Assembly: GCA_011316305.1 (NCBI GenBank) | Contig: SAUG01000004.1 | Coordinates: forward strand, 62,001-126,000 | Origin: Rusavskia elegans | Lineage: Eukaryota; Ascomycota; Lecanoromycetes; Teloschistales; Teloschistaceae | Direction of reading: 5' to 3' | DNA: 64,000 nucleotides | Shown here: positions 48,448 through 60,171 of the stretch, piece after piece | Layout of the letters: every line of letters begins with the position of its first letter | How positions within the stretch are numbered: position 1 is the stretch's first letter | Made by a program: the position numbers and the translations under genes | The notes under the pieces: generated by a model | Database searches by the model: none | What the model saw: only the letters and a program-made list of their open reading frames with translations | What the model was told of the DNA's origin: nothing

Positions 48448-49526
48448 TAGACTAGTCGGTTTAAATTTTATTTCTATTAAACTATTAGATATCCAATCCG
48501 ATTTTAATAATTAAATCCGGATTTTATCTATTAAATAGTCGGATCGGATTATAATCTCTAATTTAATTTTTAGATCAAATTATAGATTTTAATTTAAAAA
48601 TCTGATTTGAAAATCTAATCCGATCCGATTTATAATTATATTTAATAGTTAAATATAAAAATAATTATAGATAATATAAAATAGTAATATATTCTATTTA
48701 AAATTAATTTATATAATAGTTTTCTATAAATATTAGTTTATATACTAGTATTATATAAATAGTAATATTTTTTTCTAAATAATTCTATAAATATATATCT
48801 TTTTTCTAGAATATTAAACTTTTTAAAATTTATTTTCAACTAGCTATTATTATATTTCCGGCTATATTTCTAGATTCTATATTAATCTTTTTATAAACTA
48901 AACGTTTATCTACTAAATAGTGATATAATTAGTATAGATTATAGCTAGTTAATAATCTATAAAAAATAAATATTATCGGATATATATAGTAATATAGTAA
49001 AATAATATATTTATTTATTAGAAAAGTGATTATATATCCTTCTATTATATTTTATAAAATTATTAATACTATAATTTATATTCAATCGATTTTTCTATTT
49101 ATATTTATAGTAGCGATATCGGTAAAAATTTCGTAATATAATCTAGCGAAAAATACTTTAGAAATAAAAAATTTGAAATCTTTTTAATATCTATAGATTT
49201 TTCGAAAAATAATAATTTTAGATTTCTTTTAATATTTCGTTTAATAAATTATTGACTAGACCAATTAGAATGTATTATTCCAGAATATTATCAGTACTAT
49301 AGCGCTATAAAAAAAAATTTTACTTTTTTTTTTTACTTTTTCTAATTCTATTTTTTTAAAATTTTACTATTTCTTTATAGTATATTTTTAGAAAAAGAAT
49401 AGAGATTTATAGATAATATAATATAGAAAAATAATTATATTTTAATACTAGAATTATATTTTTAAATATAATTTTAATATTTTTATAAATCGAACTATAG
49501 AAATATTCGATCTATTAGCTAGTCTA
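48448..49526 (+). mobile_element. hAT-like element (1079 bp) with perfect 8-bp target duplication
   Basis: It is flanked by AATATATA at 48440-48447 and 49527-49534. It begins TAGACTAGTCGG and ends TTAGCTAGTCTA, so the outer eight or nine bases form a terminal inverted repeat. Subterminal CCGATC and TCGGATCGG motifs follow. The body aligns with 17769-18690 and, reversed, with 5565-6090. The duplication length and end type fit the hAT superfamily. The length implies a non-autonomous element. Confidence 0.82.
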
Positions 49527-49534
49527 AATATATA

Positions 49535-50215
49535 ATATATATTATAGAAAATAATTAAATCTTTAAATATTTTTATATTCTATAGATCTATTTTTTTAAT
49601 ATTTATATTATTTTTAAACTATTATACTTTTTATATATTCTTCGATAATATATTTAATTATAATCTATATTTTGTTTTCTATATACGGATTTATTTTTCT
49701 ATTTTAATAATAAAATATTTAAAACAAAATTAATTTATATTCTACTAAATTCTAAATTTTATTTAATATATTAACTAGTTTTAATATTAGTAAATTTATT
49801 TTAACTATCTAGTAAACTATTTAAATTTTATATAAAGTTTTTTAAAACTAGTATAAAGATATAAACTAATCAATATTCTAGTTATTAGCTATCTACTATT
49901 TAATTTCGTCTATTATCTACTATTATTATTTTTTCGAATATATTTTTATTAATTCTATACTATCTAATTTATAAATTATACTATTTAGTTATCTATATTT
50001 TCTATTTCTATTTAATATTATTTATAGCTATTATAGATTTAGATCTTTATTTTTTATATTTCTAGATAATTCGATCTATATATATTTATTAAAGTATTTA
50101 ATAAATTATTTAATAATTTTCTAACTTATATTATCTATATAAATTATAATAATAATTTAATTTTTTTCTATTTTCGGATACTATTTTATTTAAGTTTTAA
50201 ATCTAAATACTATTA
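49535..50215 (+). other. Copia-A region after pol (copy at 41263)
   Basis: It aligns with 58345-58566 and 59364-59780, and with the reverse complement of 13720-14470, so a block of about 1.2 kb between the pol end and the LTR is a regular part of this family. I see no convincing reading frame in it. Its role could be regulatory or packaging, or it could be a lost extra gene. Confidence 0.6.
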
Positions 50216-50465
50216 AAAAAATAATATTAATAGTTTTCGAAATTATAAAATTTTTAGTCGTTTATAATAGAATGGTAATAATATATAAATACGTATTAGT
50301 TTCTTTACTATCTAGCCGTATTACTAAATTAACTATAGAATTCTATAGATATTTTATAAATAGTACTATTAGAATACTATAATTATTAATAATCCGAAAA
50401 TATAAATTAATTTTTAAAACTATAGTAAAATTTTCTATATCTAGAATTATCTAGACTATAAACTT
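50216..50465. other. unassigned junction sequence
   Basis: About 250 bases separate the post-pol region of one Copia-A from the gag of the next. They align with no family I recognise in the window, and no LTR is visible. Confidence 0.4.
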
Positions 50466-51457
50466 TCTTTCGGATTTATCTTTTTATACCGCTATTCCGT
50501 CTAGTATTAAATTTAACGATCTATCTATCTCTATAATAATAATAATAGATAATATTAAATTAATAGATCCCGGCTGTTCTTTTAATATAATTTTAATATT
50601 TAAAATCTATTTATATTATTAAATATAGAAGGAAGCTATTATAGTCTATTTTATTATTAATAATTTCCGAACTATTATTAAAAAAAAATTTATTTCTAGT
50701 TTTTTCTAACTATAAAAAAGAATATATAAAATAGATCTATATAGTAATTAAAATAATTTCTAATATTAATATTAAAAATTAAAATAAAAGAATTATATTA
50801 GATATTAAATAAATATTAAATAAATTCTAAATATAATAAAGAATTTATAGTACCGGTAAATTTATAGAATTTTATATCTAACTAGATACTTTCTATTATA
50901 ATAACTTTTTTAAAAATATAGAAATTTATTAATAAAGTTTTAGCTATAGATATTATTATTTATAAAAATTTTAAAGCCGCTTTAAACTATTTCTAGATTT
51001 TATTAACCTAAAATAATATAATTATTAGTAATAAAAATTAACTTTTTTGGTTTATATTCTATATTAAACTATAAATATTACTATTAATAAGGATTATTAC
51101 TAATATAATAATAGTAAATCTACTACTATTAAAAATAAAGCTTTTTTATTTATAAATAATCTAAATAAACGAGTTATTAAAGTCGATTACTATTTCTATT
51201 ATAATCGAAATCGCTTTATAAAATATATTTACTATAGCCTATATTCTATATTAAAATTATTTTAAATAATAAAAAAATAGTATTAGTAATTACTAAAAAA
51301 AAAATTAAGAATAATAAAAATAATAATAATAAAAATAATAAAAAAAAGAATGATAAAAATAGTAAAAATATTGAAATACTAGTATCTTTTATTTTTAATT
51401 TTATAATTTTTATTTCTAAAATTTTATTAGTTTTAGAAATAATTTAGATTTTATTAA

Positions 51458-51626
51458 TATTAGAAGTACGTATTATATATAATAGCTATACAAAGGCGCT
51501 AAAGGCGCTAGTACTGATTAAATCTAGCAGATCTAGATATTAAAACCCTATTATTTCTTTTTTAAAAATTTAGTTTAAGCGAAAGCTTATTTTAGTAAAT
51601 AATATTCTATATATATAATTTTAATA
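51458..51626 (+). repeat. Copia-A 5' LTR (169 bp) of the nested element
   Basis: It reads TATTAGAAGTACG to TTTTAATA. It is more RIP-mutated than its 3' partner at 59991 in its last 40 bases. GATTATCAATTCG follows as the primer-site position. Confidence 0.9.
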
Positions 51627-51926
51627 GATTATCAATTCGAAAATTCTAGCCGAGTTAGTTTATAATAGTTATTATTATTATTTACAAGTATTATATTTTT
51701 GTATTTAATTCCTTTATATTTTTATAAAATCTTTTTTTTATTTATCTTTTAATAGATCCGATATATATTATTAAACCGTATAAAGTATCTAATATAGCGA
51801 ATAATATAGCTTATAGTTTTACTACTATTTATAAGTATTTTAGTAGCTACCGAAATTATAAATAGCTAAATAAACCCTTTTTATTTTATTTTATAATCTC
51901 TTCTAGCTATTTAAACTACTAACCTT

Positions 51927-52867
51927 CCTTTTTGGAAGGCTCCTATCTGGGGTTATATTGAGTTTTTATATATATATATATGTTCCATCAACGTTATATA
52001 CGGCAACGATTATTGTATTTTACGTGTAAAGAAATTTTTATAGCCAAAGCAGTTCGTCAGGCAAGGTTTACAGCGCAGTTAATTACGTCTATTTAATTAT
52101 TTCCTTCTTTATTCGATTACAAATCCTCTACTATTCCTTCTTCGACGTTATATATAATTATCATCTTCTAATATTTCTGCTATATCTATCTACTATATTA
52201 CGAAGTAATTATCTATATCCGTCGCTTCGACTATATTTATTATATAACCCGTATCTAAACGCTCCGCTAAACTATTAAAATACTCTTTAGCCCGCGTAGC
52301 TTTAAAAAGGTCGCTAGCTATAGGATAACCTGCCAGTACGCTAGCTACTATAGCTAGAAGCTTTACCCGGTCGATTAGACTAAAGGGGGGTAGGGAGGTC
52401 GGATAGCGTATTTTAAAGGCGGTAAGGAAGAGATTTTTATCGAAGTCGAAATAGGTTATTCTAGCTATAATAAAGTAATCGATAACCGCGCAGGTAGATA
52501 TAGTTATTATAGATAAAGGTACTACCGTCTAGTTTAGCTACGGTATAGCTATTACGGGAATATATATATATAAAGGGTTTTAGTAAATTATAGTATTTAC
52601 GAGGGGCTTATATTACTAGTAAAAGAAGAAGAGGCGATAACTGCGAGATATATTTATCTATAAAAATCTCTACGTTAAATTATCGGTAGAAGAATACGTT
52701 ATATTACTAAGTAAATTTAAAATAAAATTCTATAGAACCGTTATTTACGTTATCTAAATTAGAATATAAGTTCTGCTACCGTATATTTAATACTGGTATA
52801 CCAACGCTTAATTTGCTTACCGAACCACTGGTTCACCGGGTACCAAAGTCGAAACAAATAACTAAAT
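51927..52867 (+). mobile_element. L-element copy 5 (about 941 bp), 11-14 bp target duplication
   Basis: Inserted in Copia-A gag. CTACTAACCTT occurs before it (51916-51926) and after it (52871-52881), extended to 14 bases if the shared AAA is counted. It starts CCTTTTTGGAAGGCTCC and ends ACAAATAACTAAATAAA. It is a moderately RIP-damaged and compact copy, and serves as the family reference. A conserved frame runs on the minus strand. Confidence 0.86.
52149..52557 (-). pseudogene. conserved ORF of L-element copy 5, about 136 codons, unknown product
   Basis: From about 52557 leftward the minus-strand frame reads PVIAIP, stop, LN, stop, TVVPLSIITIST, then DYFIIARITYFDFDKN, FKIRYPTSLPPFSLIDRVKLL, ASVLAGYPIASDLFKAT, AKEYFNSLAERLDTGYIIN and, after two TAG codons, IDIAEILEDDNYI before TAA at 52149-52151. 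All internal stops are TAG, as expected from Trp or Gln codons. The pattern is conserved in the copies at 8765, 33985, 36850 and 39080. A translated start is not identifiable. I see no known motif, signal peptide or clear membrane segment. Confidence 0.68.
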
Positions 52868-52881
52868 AAACTACTAACCTT

Positions 52882-55800
52882 TTTATTTTCGGATAGAACT
52901 ATTAAGTCGCTAATTTACTATATATAGATACGTTACTATAGTAATATTATACTAAATACGGTAGTTAGATCTTTAAAGTTAAATCTTTATTATTATTAGT
53001 TTTATTTCCTACCGTCTAGCTAATACTAGTAATCGGCGTAAATTCTATAATAATCTAGATAGTTAAATTTATATTAGCTATTATAAATAAATATAGAAAG
53101 CGACTAGCGAACTAATTTAGTATAAACCAGAACCTTTATAAAATAGAAAGCTAGTAAACTATATTTCTAGTTATTATATCTTTTCTAACCTTCTAATAGT
53201 CTAACTAAATTTCTACTATTTTTAAACTAACTACTTCGCTTCTAGAACTAGAACTATCGAATCTAGCTTTCGGTTTTACTAGTTATATCGTCTAGTCCTA
53301 AATAGTATAAAAATTTAAAGCTCCCTATTTATTACTAAAGACTATTATTATTTTATTTTAATTTTTAAAGCTTTATCTAATCTATTTTTAATTTTATATC
53401 TACTTTTATATTATTATTATTAAAGCCTTATAATAATTTTTATAATTTTAAAAGTTTTAAAAATATTCTTTTTAGAAACTATCTAATACCTTCCGGGTAA
53501 ACTAAATTATCTATAATTTTTAATTTTCTATCGAAAACTATAGGTTCCTATATAACTAATAGTAAATTAACCTCGCTATTTAAAGTCGTCTATATCTAGA
53601 CTTTAATTACTATCTATTAAAATTATCTTTTATTATATCTAAAGACGATCCGGACTCTTTTATAATTTTTAATCTTTTTTTAATATTTTTAAGCCCGAGT
53701 AATTTTTTCGGCTTTAAAATTATTATACTTTCCGGGTATTTACTTTTAGGCCCTTTTTCGGATTCTTTTTTCTATAATATTATTTCTTATAGTATTCTAT
53801 AGTCTAGTACTAAATTTAGTAATATATCTACCTCTATAATATTAATTATAAATAATATTATACTAAAAGATTCTCGTTAAATTATTAATATAATTTCGAA
53901 ACTTAAAATCTATTCGGATTATAAAAATTAGAAGGAAACTATTATAGTCTATTTCGTTTTTAATAACTTCCGAACTACTATTAAAAATCCTTTACTTTCG
54001 ATTTCTTTTAGTTATAAAAAAGAACGGATAGAATATATCTATATAATAATTATAATAATCTATAGTATTAATACTAAAAAGTTTATTAAAAATATTATAT
54101 TAGATACTAAAAAGATATTAGATAAATTCTAGATATAATATAGAATCTATAGTACCGGTAAATTTATAGAATTCGATATTTAACTAGATACTTTCTATTA
54201 TAATAGTTCTTTTAAAAGTATAGAAGCTTATTTAACTAAATTTCGCGAGTTTACTAATAAAATTTTAGCTATAGGCGTTATTATTTTAGAAAGTTTTTTT
54301 ATTTTAAAATTTCTTTAAAATTTTTAAGCCGCTTTTAACTACTTTTAGATCTTATTTACCTAAAAGAATATTATCATTAGTAATAAAGATAAATAAAAAT
54401 AGAAGATAATTATTCTATATAAAACTATTAATACTACTATTAGTAAAGGATATCGTTAATATAGTAATAATAAATCTATTACTACTAGAACTAAAGCTTT
54501 TCTATCTATAAATAACCCGAATAAATAAATTATTAAAGTCGACTACTATTTCTACTATAACTAAAATAGCTATATCTATTATAGTCTATATTTTTAAATT
54601 AATTAATTAAGATTTAGATAGTATAAAAATAGAAAAATAGTAGTAGTAAATACTAAAAGGGTAATAGTAATAAAGATAAAGGCGGTAAAAAAAAAGATAG
54701 TAAAAATAATAAAAATAGTAAAAACGATAAATTTAAAGATAATAAATCTAAAAAGAAATCTATCGAATTTAAAAAGTTATTAAACTTTATTATAGTAGTA
54801 CCGGCCTCTATTAGTTTTAGCTTTATAACTTTTATTTCTACGGTTTCATCGGCTTTATTAAATAAACTAGATTTTATTAATAGTTAGATATTTAACTAGT
54901 CCTATAACTATTATACTACCTTCTAGTAGTACCTTTTTATCGAATCTAGTATAAAATCTTTCTAAAGTAAATCTATAATCGGTATTTGTAGTACTATTAG
55001 TTTTCGACTGATTATTAAAAATACTAACTATTTTATTAATAGTAGATACTATTTTATAGAATTCTATAATATTTTTTATATCCTCGAGTCCGGTATTAAT
55101 TTTCTATTAATATTATAAATTTAGAAGATAGGCGCTAAAGTAATTATTAAAAACTATAGTTTTAATTTTAATTTTAGTATTCCGGATTTCATATTAATTA
55201 TCTATATATATAAAAGTCTATTTCTATTAAATATTAATACTATATCGTACGGCTCTATAAAATCTTCTTTTTTTTTCTATCTTCGTTTTTATCTCTGTTA
55301 ATACCTAAAATAGCTTTAAAGGCCCTCGCTAAAATATTAGTAGAAATAGAAAGTATTTAGTATATCCGGTTTAGATATTTAGATAATAAGAATTTATATA
55401 AACTGTTGGAATATATCTATAGAAATTAATCTATTTAAAGTCGATAAATTTAAATCTAATTTTTATGAAATTTATACTTTAGGTAGAAAATATAAATAGT
55501 TTTATAGAAACTATATCCGCTCCGGTAACGGTTTTATAGATTTTATTTATACTAATTATATAGGATTAATTCGAAAAAATAAAGTTTTAGTAATATATAA
55601 TAGGAGTTTATATATTTTTACTTTTCTAAATAATAATACCCAAAAGTATAATATCTATATAACTAAAATAAAAGATAATTCCGAAACCTTTAAATACTAG
55701 AACTACTTCTATATTTATAATAAAAAAGGTATTTTTATTATTAAATATTTCTATAGTAATAATTGATTTAGGAACTATATTATATCTATAAGTTTTACTA

Positions 55801-58340
55801 ATAAAAATATCTGGTAAAAGTCTATAATATCTAATAATCTAGAATAGAATAGTATTACTAAACGCTTTAAATAAATACTAATATATAAAACCTATTCTAT
55901 ATTAATTTATAGCAGCTTTAATAAAAAAATATTAGCCGCTATTTATTAAAACTACTATCTTTCTATATCTCCGAATATCTAAAAGTAAATTAGATATAAC
56001 TTTATATAAAAAAGAATATAGTAAATCTTTAGATTTAAGCCGATTCTATATTCGAGGTTCTATAGTATATCTAATATATAGTAAAAAAACTCGGGAATTC
56101 TATAATTAAAGCTATAAATATATTTTAATTAATTACTTTACAAATACTATTTATAAGCTATTAAATTATTAAAATAAAATCGTCCCTATTTCTTCTATAA
56201 TATTTAAAGAAATAAATTAAAACCTAAAGAATTTAAAAATAAATAATAACCCCCGCGGAAACAGTAGCGTACTAATAGAAGATTTAATTTTAAAAAATTA
56301 TAATTATAATCTAGTAATCTTCTATTAAATCTAAATTAATAGCTTCTTTTTACTAAACTCTAGTATTTTACTAAATTCCTTTTATTTATAGTTAAATTCT
56401 ATTATCGGCTAATTTACTTAATAGTTTTTATTTTACTAAAATTAATAATTTAGATTTAGATTCCGATTCCGCTATATTACTATCCTATTTTTAAACTATT
56501 ATATTTTACCTATAAACCGATTAAACTATCTAATCTTATATTAAAATTCTATATAGTTATTTTAAATTCCAGATATTAGATAATTATAATTACTTTTTAC
56601 TAGATCTAATTATAAATATCTATATATTTATTAATATTATAAAAAAAGATATAATATTAGATTCTTTCGAATTCTAGTTATATAAGGAGGTTATAGAATT
56701 ATTCTACGCAGATAAATAGTATAAGATTATAGAAGAAAAACTAGTATTATTAAAATTAAACGATATTTAGATATTATATACTAAAATATTAATATCTTCT
56801 ATAAAAAATCTTCTAGAAGGTAAATAGGTATATAAAATTAAAAGAGATACTAATAGTAAAATTAAATATTTTAAAGCTCTCTAGATTATTTATAATTTTA
56901 AATAGAAAGCCGGCGTCGATTTTAATAAAATTTTTACTTCTATTATTAGACTAATATTATATAAAGCTATTTTTACTATAGCTGCCGTTTATAGTCTAGA
57001 ATTCTATTAAATAGATATTAAAACTGTTTTTATCTATAGTTATATAGATATAATTATCTATATATAATATTTTACTAGTTTCGGTAATTCTAATATAATA
57101 TATAAGTTCCGGAAGATTTTCTATAGTTTTAAATAATTATTTTAGATCTAGTACTACTACTTCGCTAAAATTTTTATTACTATCGATTTTAAATTTCTAG
57201 ATTTCGATTATAATATTTTCTATATTAATATAATTATTATTTACGTTTATATTAATAATACCCTCCTATATAATCTTCGTTATTAGGATTTTAATAATAT
57301 TAAAATATTTCTAAACGAATATTTATAAATATTAGATTCAGGCCCTTTTAATTTCTATTTTAGTATAAAATTTATTAGGAACCGGGAACTCTATACTATT
57401 GAGTTAAACTAAACTATTTATATTAAATAGATTTTAAAAGATTATCGTTTTACTATCTATGAAAATAATATCTCTTTTTCCATAGATTCCGGCTTTTATT
57501 TAGAAACTATCCCCGCCGACTAGAATTACTTTCTACTAATATATTATAAATATTAGAACGCTATCGGCTCTTTAATATATACTATATTTAGAATCTATTC
57601 TAATATCGCTTTCGCGGTTTCTATTATTAGTTAATATTTATCTAATTCTATAAATTACTACTAGAACGCCGTTATAAGAGTTTTTAAATATTTATATAAA
57701 ATAGTTTACTTTATTTTTATCTATAAAAGCGACCTATAAAAGCTACGGGGGTATATTAATACTGATTAAATAAATAACTATAAAACCTGTCGTTCTATTT
57801 CTAAATATTTTTTTAATATTAGATCCGGTACTATTAGCTAGTTATTTAAACGGTAAGCAACTATAGCTATTAAAAAGGCTATTTAGTTAAATTATATTCT
57901 AAGTTAGTTATTAATTAATAAATAGAATCTAAATATTACCCTAGATATAGTAACCTTCTATAGTAATAACTAGAACTCTATTACTTTCGCTAAAAACCTT
58001 TAGTTCTATAGTTATACCAAATATATTAATGTCTATATTAAATTCCTATAAAAGAAAGTTATTAATAAAATTATTAACTTTTAATATATTCTAACGGAAT
58101 TAATAGTAGCTAATAGATTTACTAAAACCCTAGATAAAGGTAAATTTAAAGCTTTCTATATAGTATTTAGGCTTAAAGATCTAAAAATACTTTAAACTTT
58201 AAACGATAATAGCGATAATCTATCTAAGTTATAAAAATCCTTCTAATAATAATTTCTTCCAGAATATACTTATTTTTAAAATATTAGCGATTACTATATA
58301 CCTATAAATATTATTTTCGGAAAATATAATATATATTATA
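52882..58340 (+). pseudogene. Copia-A gag-pol remnant of the nested element
   Basis: Gag continues from 52882 to about 54800, with the decayed zinc knuckle near 54540-54590. Protease, GAG-pre-integrase and integrase follow (about 54820-56250), then reverse transcriptase (about 56700-57420) with the box YINN near 57250, RNase H (about 57590-58100) and the C-terminus around 58140 (the TKTLDKGKFKAFYI region). The chromovirus target site in the other copy corresponds to 57891-57895 here, uninterrupted. Damage is moderate, and reverse transcriptase is readable over long runs. Confidence 0.88.
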
Positions 58341-59990
58341 GGAGGTAGTAAAACCTCTAAATAACTCTAGATTTTAAAGGCCTATCTATATAATACCTAT
58401 ATCGTTTTTAAATCGCTATATCTTTTATATACTTTCCGATAGTATATTCGATCGAAATCCGTATATAGTTATCTATACCCGGATTTATCCTTCTATTTTA
58501 GTAGTAAAATACTAAAAGGGTACCTTTAGCCTATATTCTACTAAATTCTATATCAGATCTAATATATTTTCAAAGGCGCTGCTAGTTTCTAGATGGTCTG
58601 TTGATTTACTATTAATTAAAAGCTATATAGTAGATAAAATAGATATTCTATTAATAGTTAAATTTAATAAAACTGCTAGTAGATATTTAATTTTAAAAAA
58701 TAAAACGTTTATAATAACAGCGAGTTCAGTACTATTAGTTGTTTTTAGAAAAAGTCTATTAATAGTCTGTTATCTAAAAGTTAAAATTATATTATAATAG
58801 TCAATTTTCCTTTATAACTCGTTAATTAACTAATTAATTATTTTATAGGATTTTAGATTAATTAGATATTAATATAATATTAATTTCGTATTAAAATAAT
58901 ATTTTAATTAATCTAAAGCTCTACTATATATTTAATTTATTAGAATTATAATCTATTACTCTCTTTAGTCTAGTTAGTAAAATACTATAGATATTCTATC
59001 TTTCTATAAACTAGTCCCGATTAGAATAATTCGGTAGGTTCAGGGTTCGAATCTTTCGGTTTTCGATTTTTTAAACTAATTTAGCTATTTAACCCGCCTA
59101 GATAAAATAAATCGACCTATCGGATTAAAATCTCGAAAGGTCGATCTATAGGCCGATAGATCGATTTTTATATTTTACGGTAATTTAAAATATAATACGA
59201 ATAGCCTATTTTATAAAAAAGTATATCATTTTAAATAGATATAATTAATTACGGTATATTCGTATTATCTATACTCGACATTTTTAATTACGTAATATTT
59301 TTATTTATATAATCTGAATAATATATTAATACGCTGCTCAGGTACTGGAGGCGTCACCTAAGGTATTGACTGGTTTTAATATCGATAAAACGTATTTTGA
59401 CTGCCTAATAGACTATTCGGGCTCTATATAAGGCTTTTCGGAGCTAGCGCGCGGGTATAGACTAGTTACCGCTCTAGCTACTAGCTACCCGCTATTTCTC
59501 TTAACCCGCTATCTACTACTACTAAATTTTTAAATATATTTTTACTAACTCTATACCGTCTGATATATAAATTATACTATTCGATTTTCTATACCCTACG
59601 CTTCTATTTAATACTATTTATAGCCGTTATAGATTTAAATAGTTTTTAAAGATTTAACTTTACCTCCTTTATTTCTAGAAAGTTCTTCGATAACTTTCGA
59701 GTTTATACTATCTATATAAACTATAATAATAATCCATTCCATATTTATCCTCGGGTACTATTCTATTTAAACTTCGAATCTAAATATAATTAGGTAAGAG
59801 ATAATTTCTTTTATTTAGATTTCGATTTTTATAATTTATATATATATATCTACTATTGAAACTCTTTAAACTTTATCTACTTCGCTTTTATTATATATAA
59901 ACTCTTTTTCCTATAGATTTTTTAGCGAGTATATAGCGAGTATTTAATTTTTACCCTCGGTATATATATAGTATATTATTCGTATAGGAG
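58341..59990 (+). other. long post-pol region of nested Copia-A (excluding the TA-flanked element)
   Basis: About 0.85 kb of Copia-A lies between the pol end and the 3' LTR, in two parts (58341-58566 and 59364-59990). The segment 59364-59475 keeps several CpA and TpG sites and a CTATATAAGGC box near 59434. It resembles a promoter, but its position upstream of the 3' LTR is odd. No clear reading frame. Aligned stretches exist at 13720-14560 (minus strand) and 49535-50215. Confidence 0.6.
58567..59363 (-). mobile_element. TA-flanked TIR element (subfamily 1), complete, 797 bp
   Basis: It is flanked by TA at 58565-58566 and 59364-59365. The paralogous empty site at about 49770 reads AATATATTAACTAG. 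The plus strand begins TTTTCAAAGGCGC and ends GCGTCACCTAAGG, giving an imperfect TIR of about 14 bp compatible with RIP differences. It contains an internal inverted repeat (CGACCTATCGG with CCGATAGATCG, 59111-59165) and CAGGGTTCGAATC at 59042-59054, which resembles a Pol III B box, with TAGTCTAGTTAGTA about 75 bases upstream resembling an A box. No transposase. Confidence 0.75.
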
Positions 59991-60166
59991 TATTAGAAGT
60001 ACGTATTACGTATAACAGTTATACTAAAGCGCTAATAGCGCTAGTACCGATCAGACCTAATAGATCTAGATACTAAAGCCCTGCTATCTCTTTCTTATAT
60101 ACTTAGTTCAGGCGAAAGTCCATCTTAGTGAATCAAACTTGATGTTCTATATATATGATTTCAACA
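59991..60166 (+). repeat. Copia-A 3' LTR (176 bp) of the nested element
   Basis: It starts TATTAGAAGTACG and ends ATTTCAACA, keeping the original CA end. The last 40 bases keep CpA and TpG, whereas the first part is RIP-mutated. Confidence 0.92.
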
Positions 60167-60171
60167 ACTAA

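Larger units (their letters stand above)
41263..50215 (+). mobile_element. Copia-A element, LTR to post-pol region, with four nested insertions
   Basis: It starts with a decayed Copia-A LTR inside the gag of the minus-strand copy, then reads gag, protease, integrase, reverse transcriptase and RNase H, and the long post-pol region to about 50215. Insertions are TA-flanked elements at 41802-42612 and 47140-47966, a solo Copia-A LTR at 43973-44144, and a hAT-like element at 48448-49526. The RT box at about 46490 reads YINN. A 3' LTR is not found at the right end, where another Copia-A gag begins at about 50466. RIP is severe. Confidence 0.85.
51458..60166 (+). mobile_element. complete Copia-A element with both LTRs, nested in another Copia-A
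   Basis: The LTRs are at 51458-51626 and 59991-60166. The flanks are ATTAA (51453-51457) and ACTAA (60167-60171), one RIP-type transition apart, so the duplication is 5 bp. Removing the L-element (51927-52867) and the TA-flanked element (58567-59363) leaves roughly 7 kb. Gag, pol and a long post-pol region lie between. This copy is the family reference in this window, because both ends and the undamaged 3' terminus (TTTCAACA) are present. Confidence 0.9.

Noticed and set aside
59040..59060. tRNA gene suggested by GGTTCGAATC
   Set aside because: I could not form a cloverleaf: the anticodon arm does not pair cleanly and the 17042 copy lacks the upstream box. Kept only as a Pol III-like motif.
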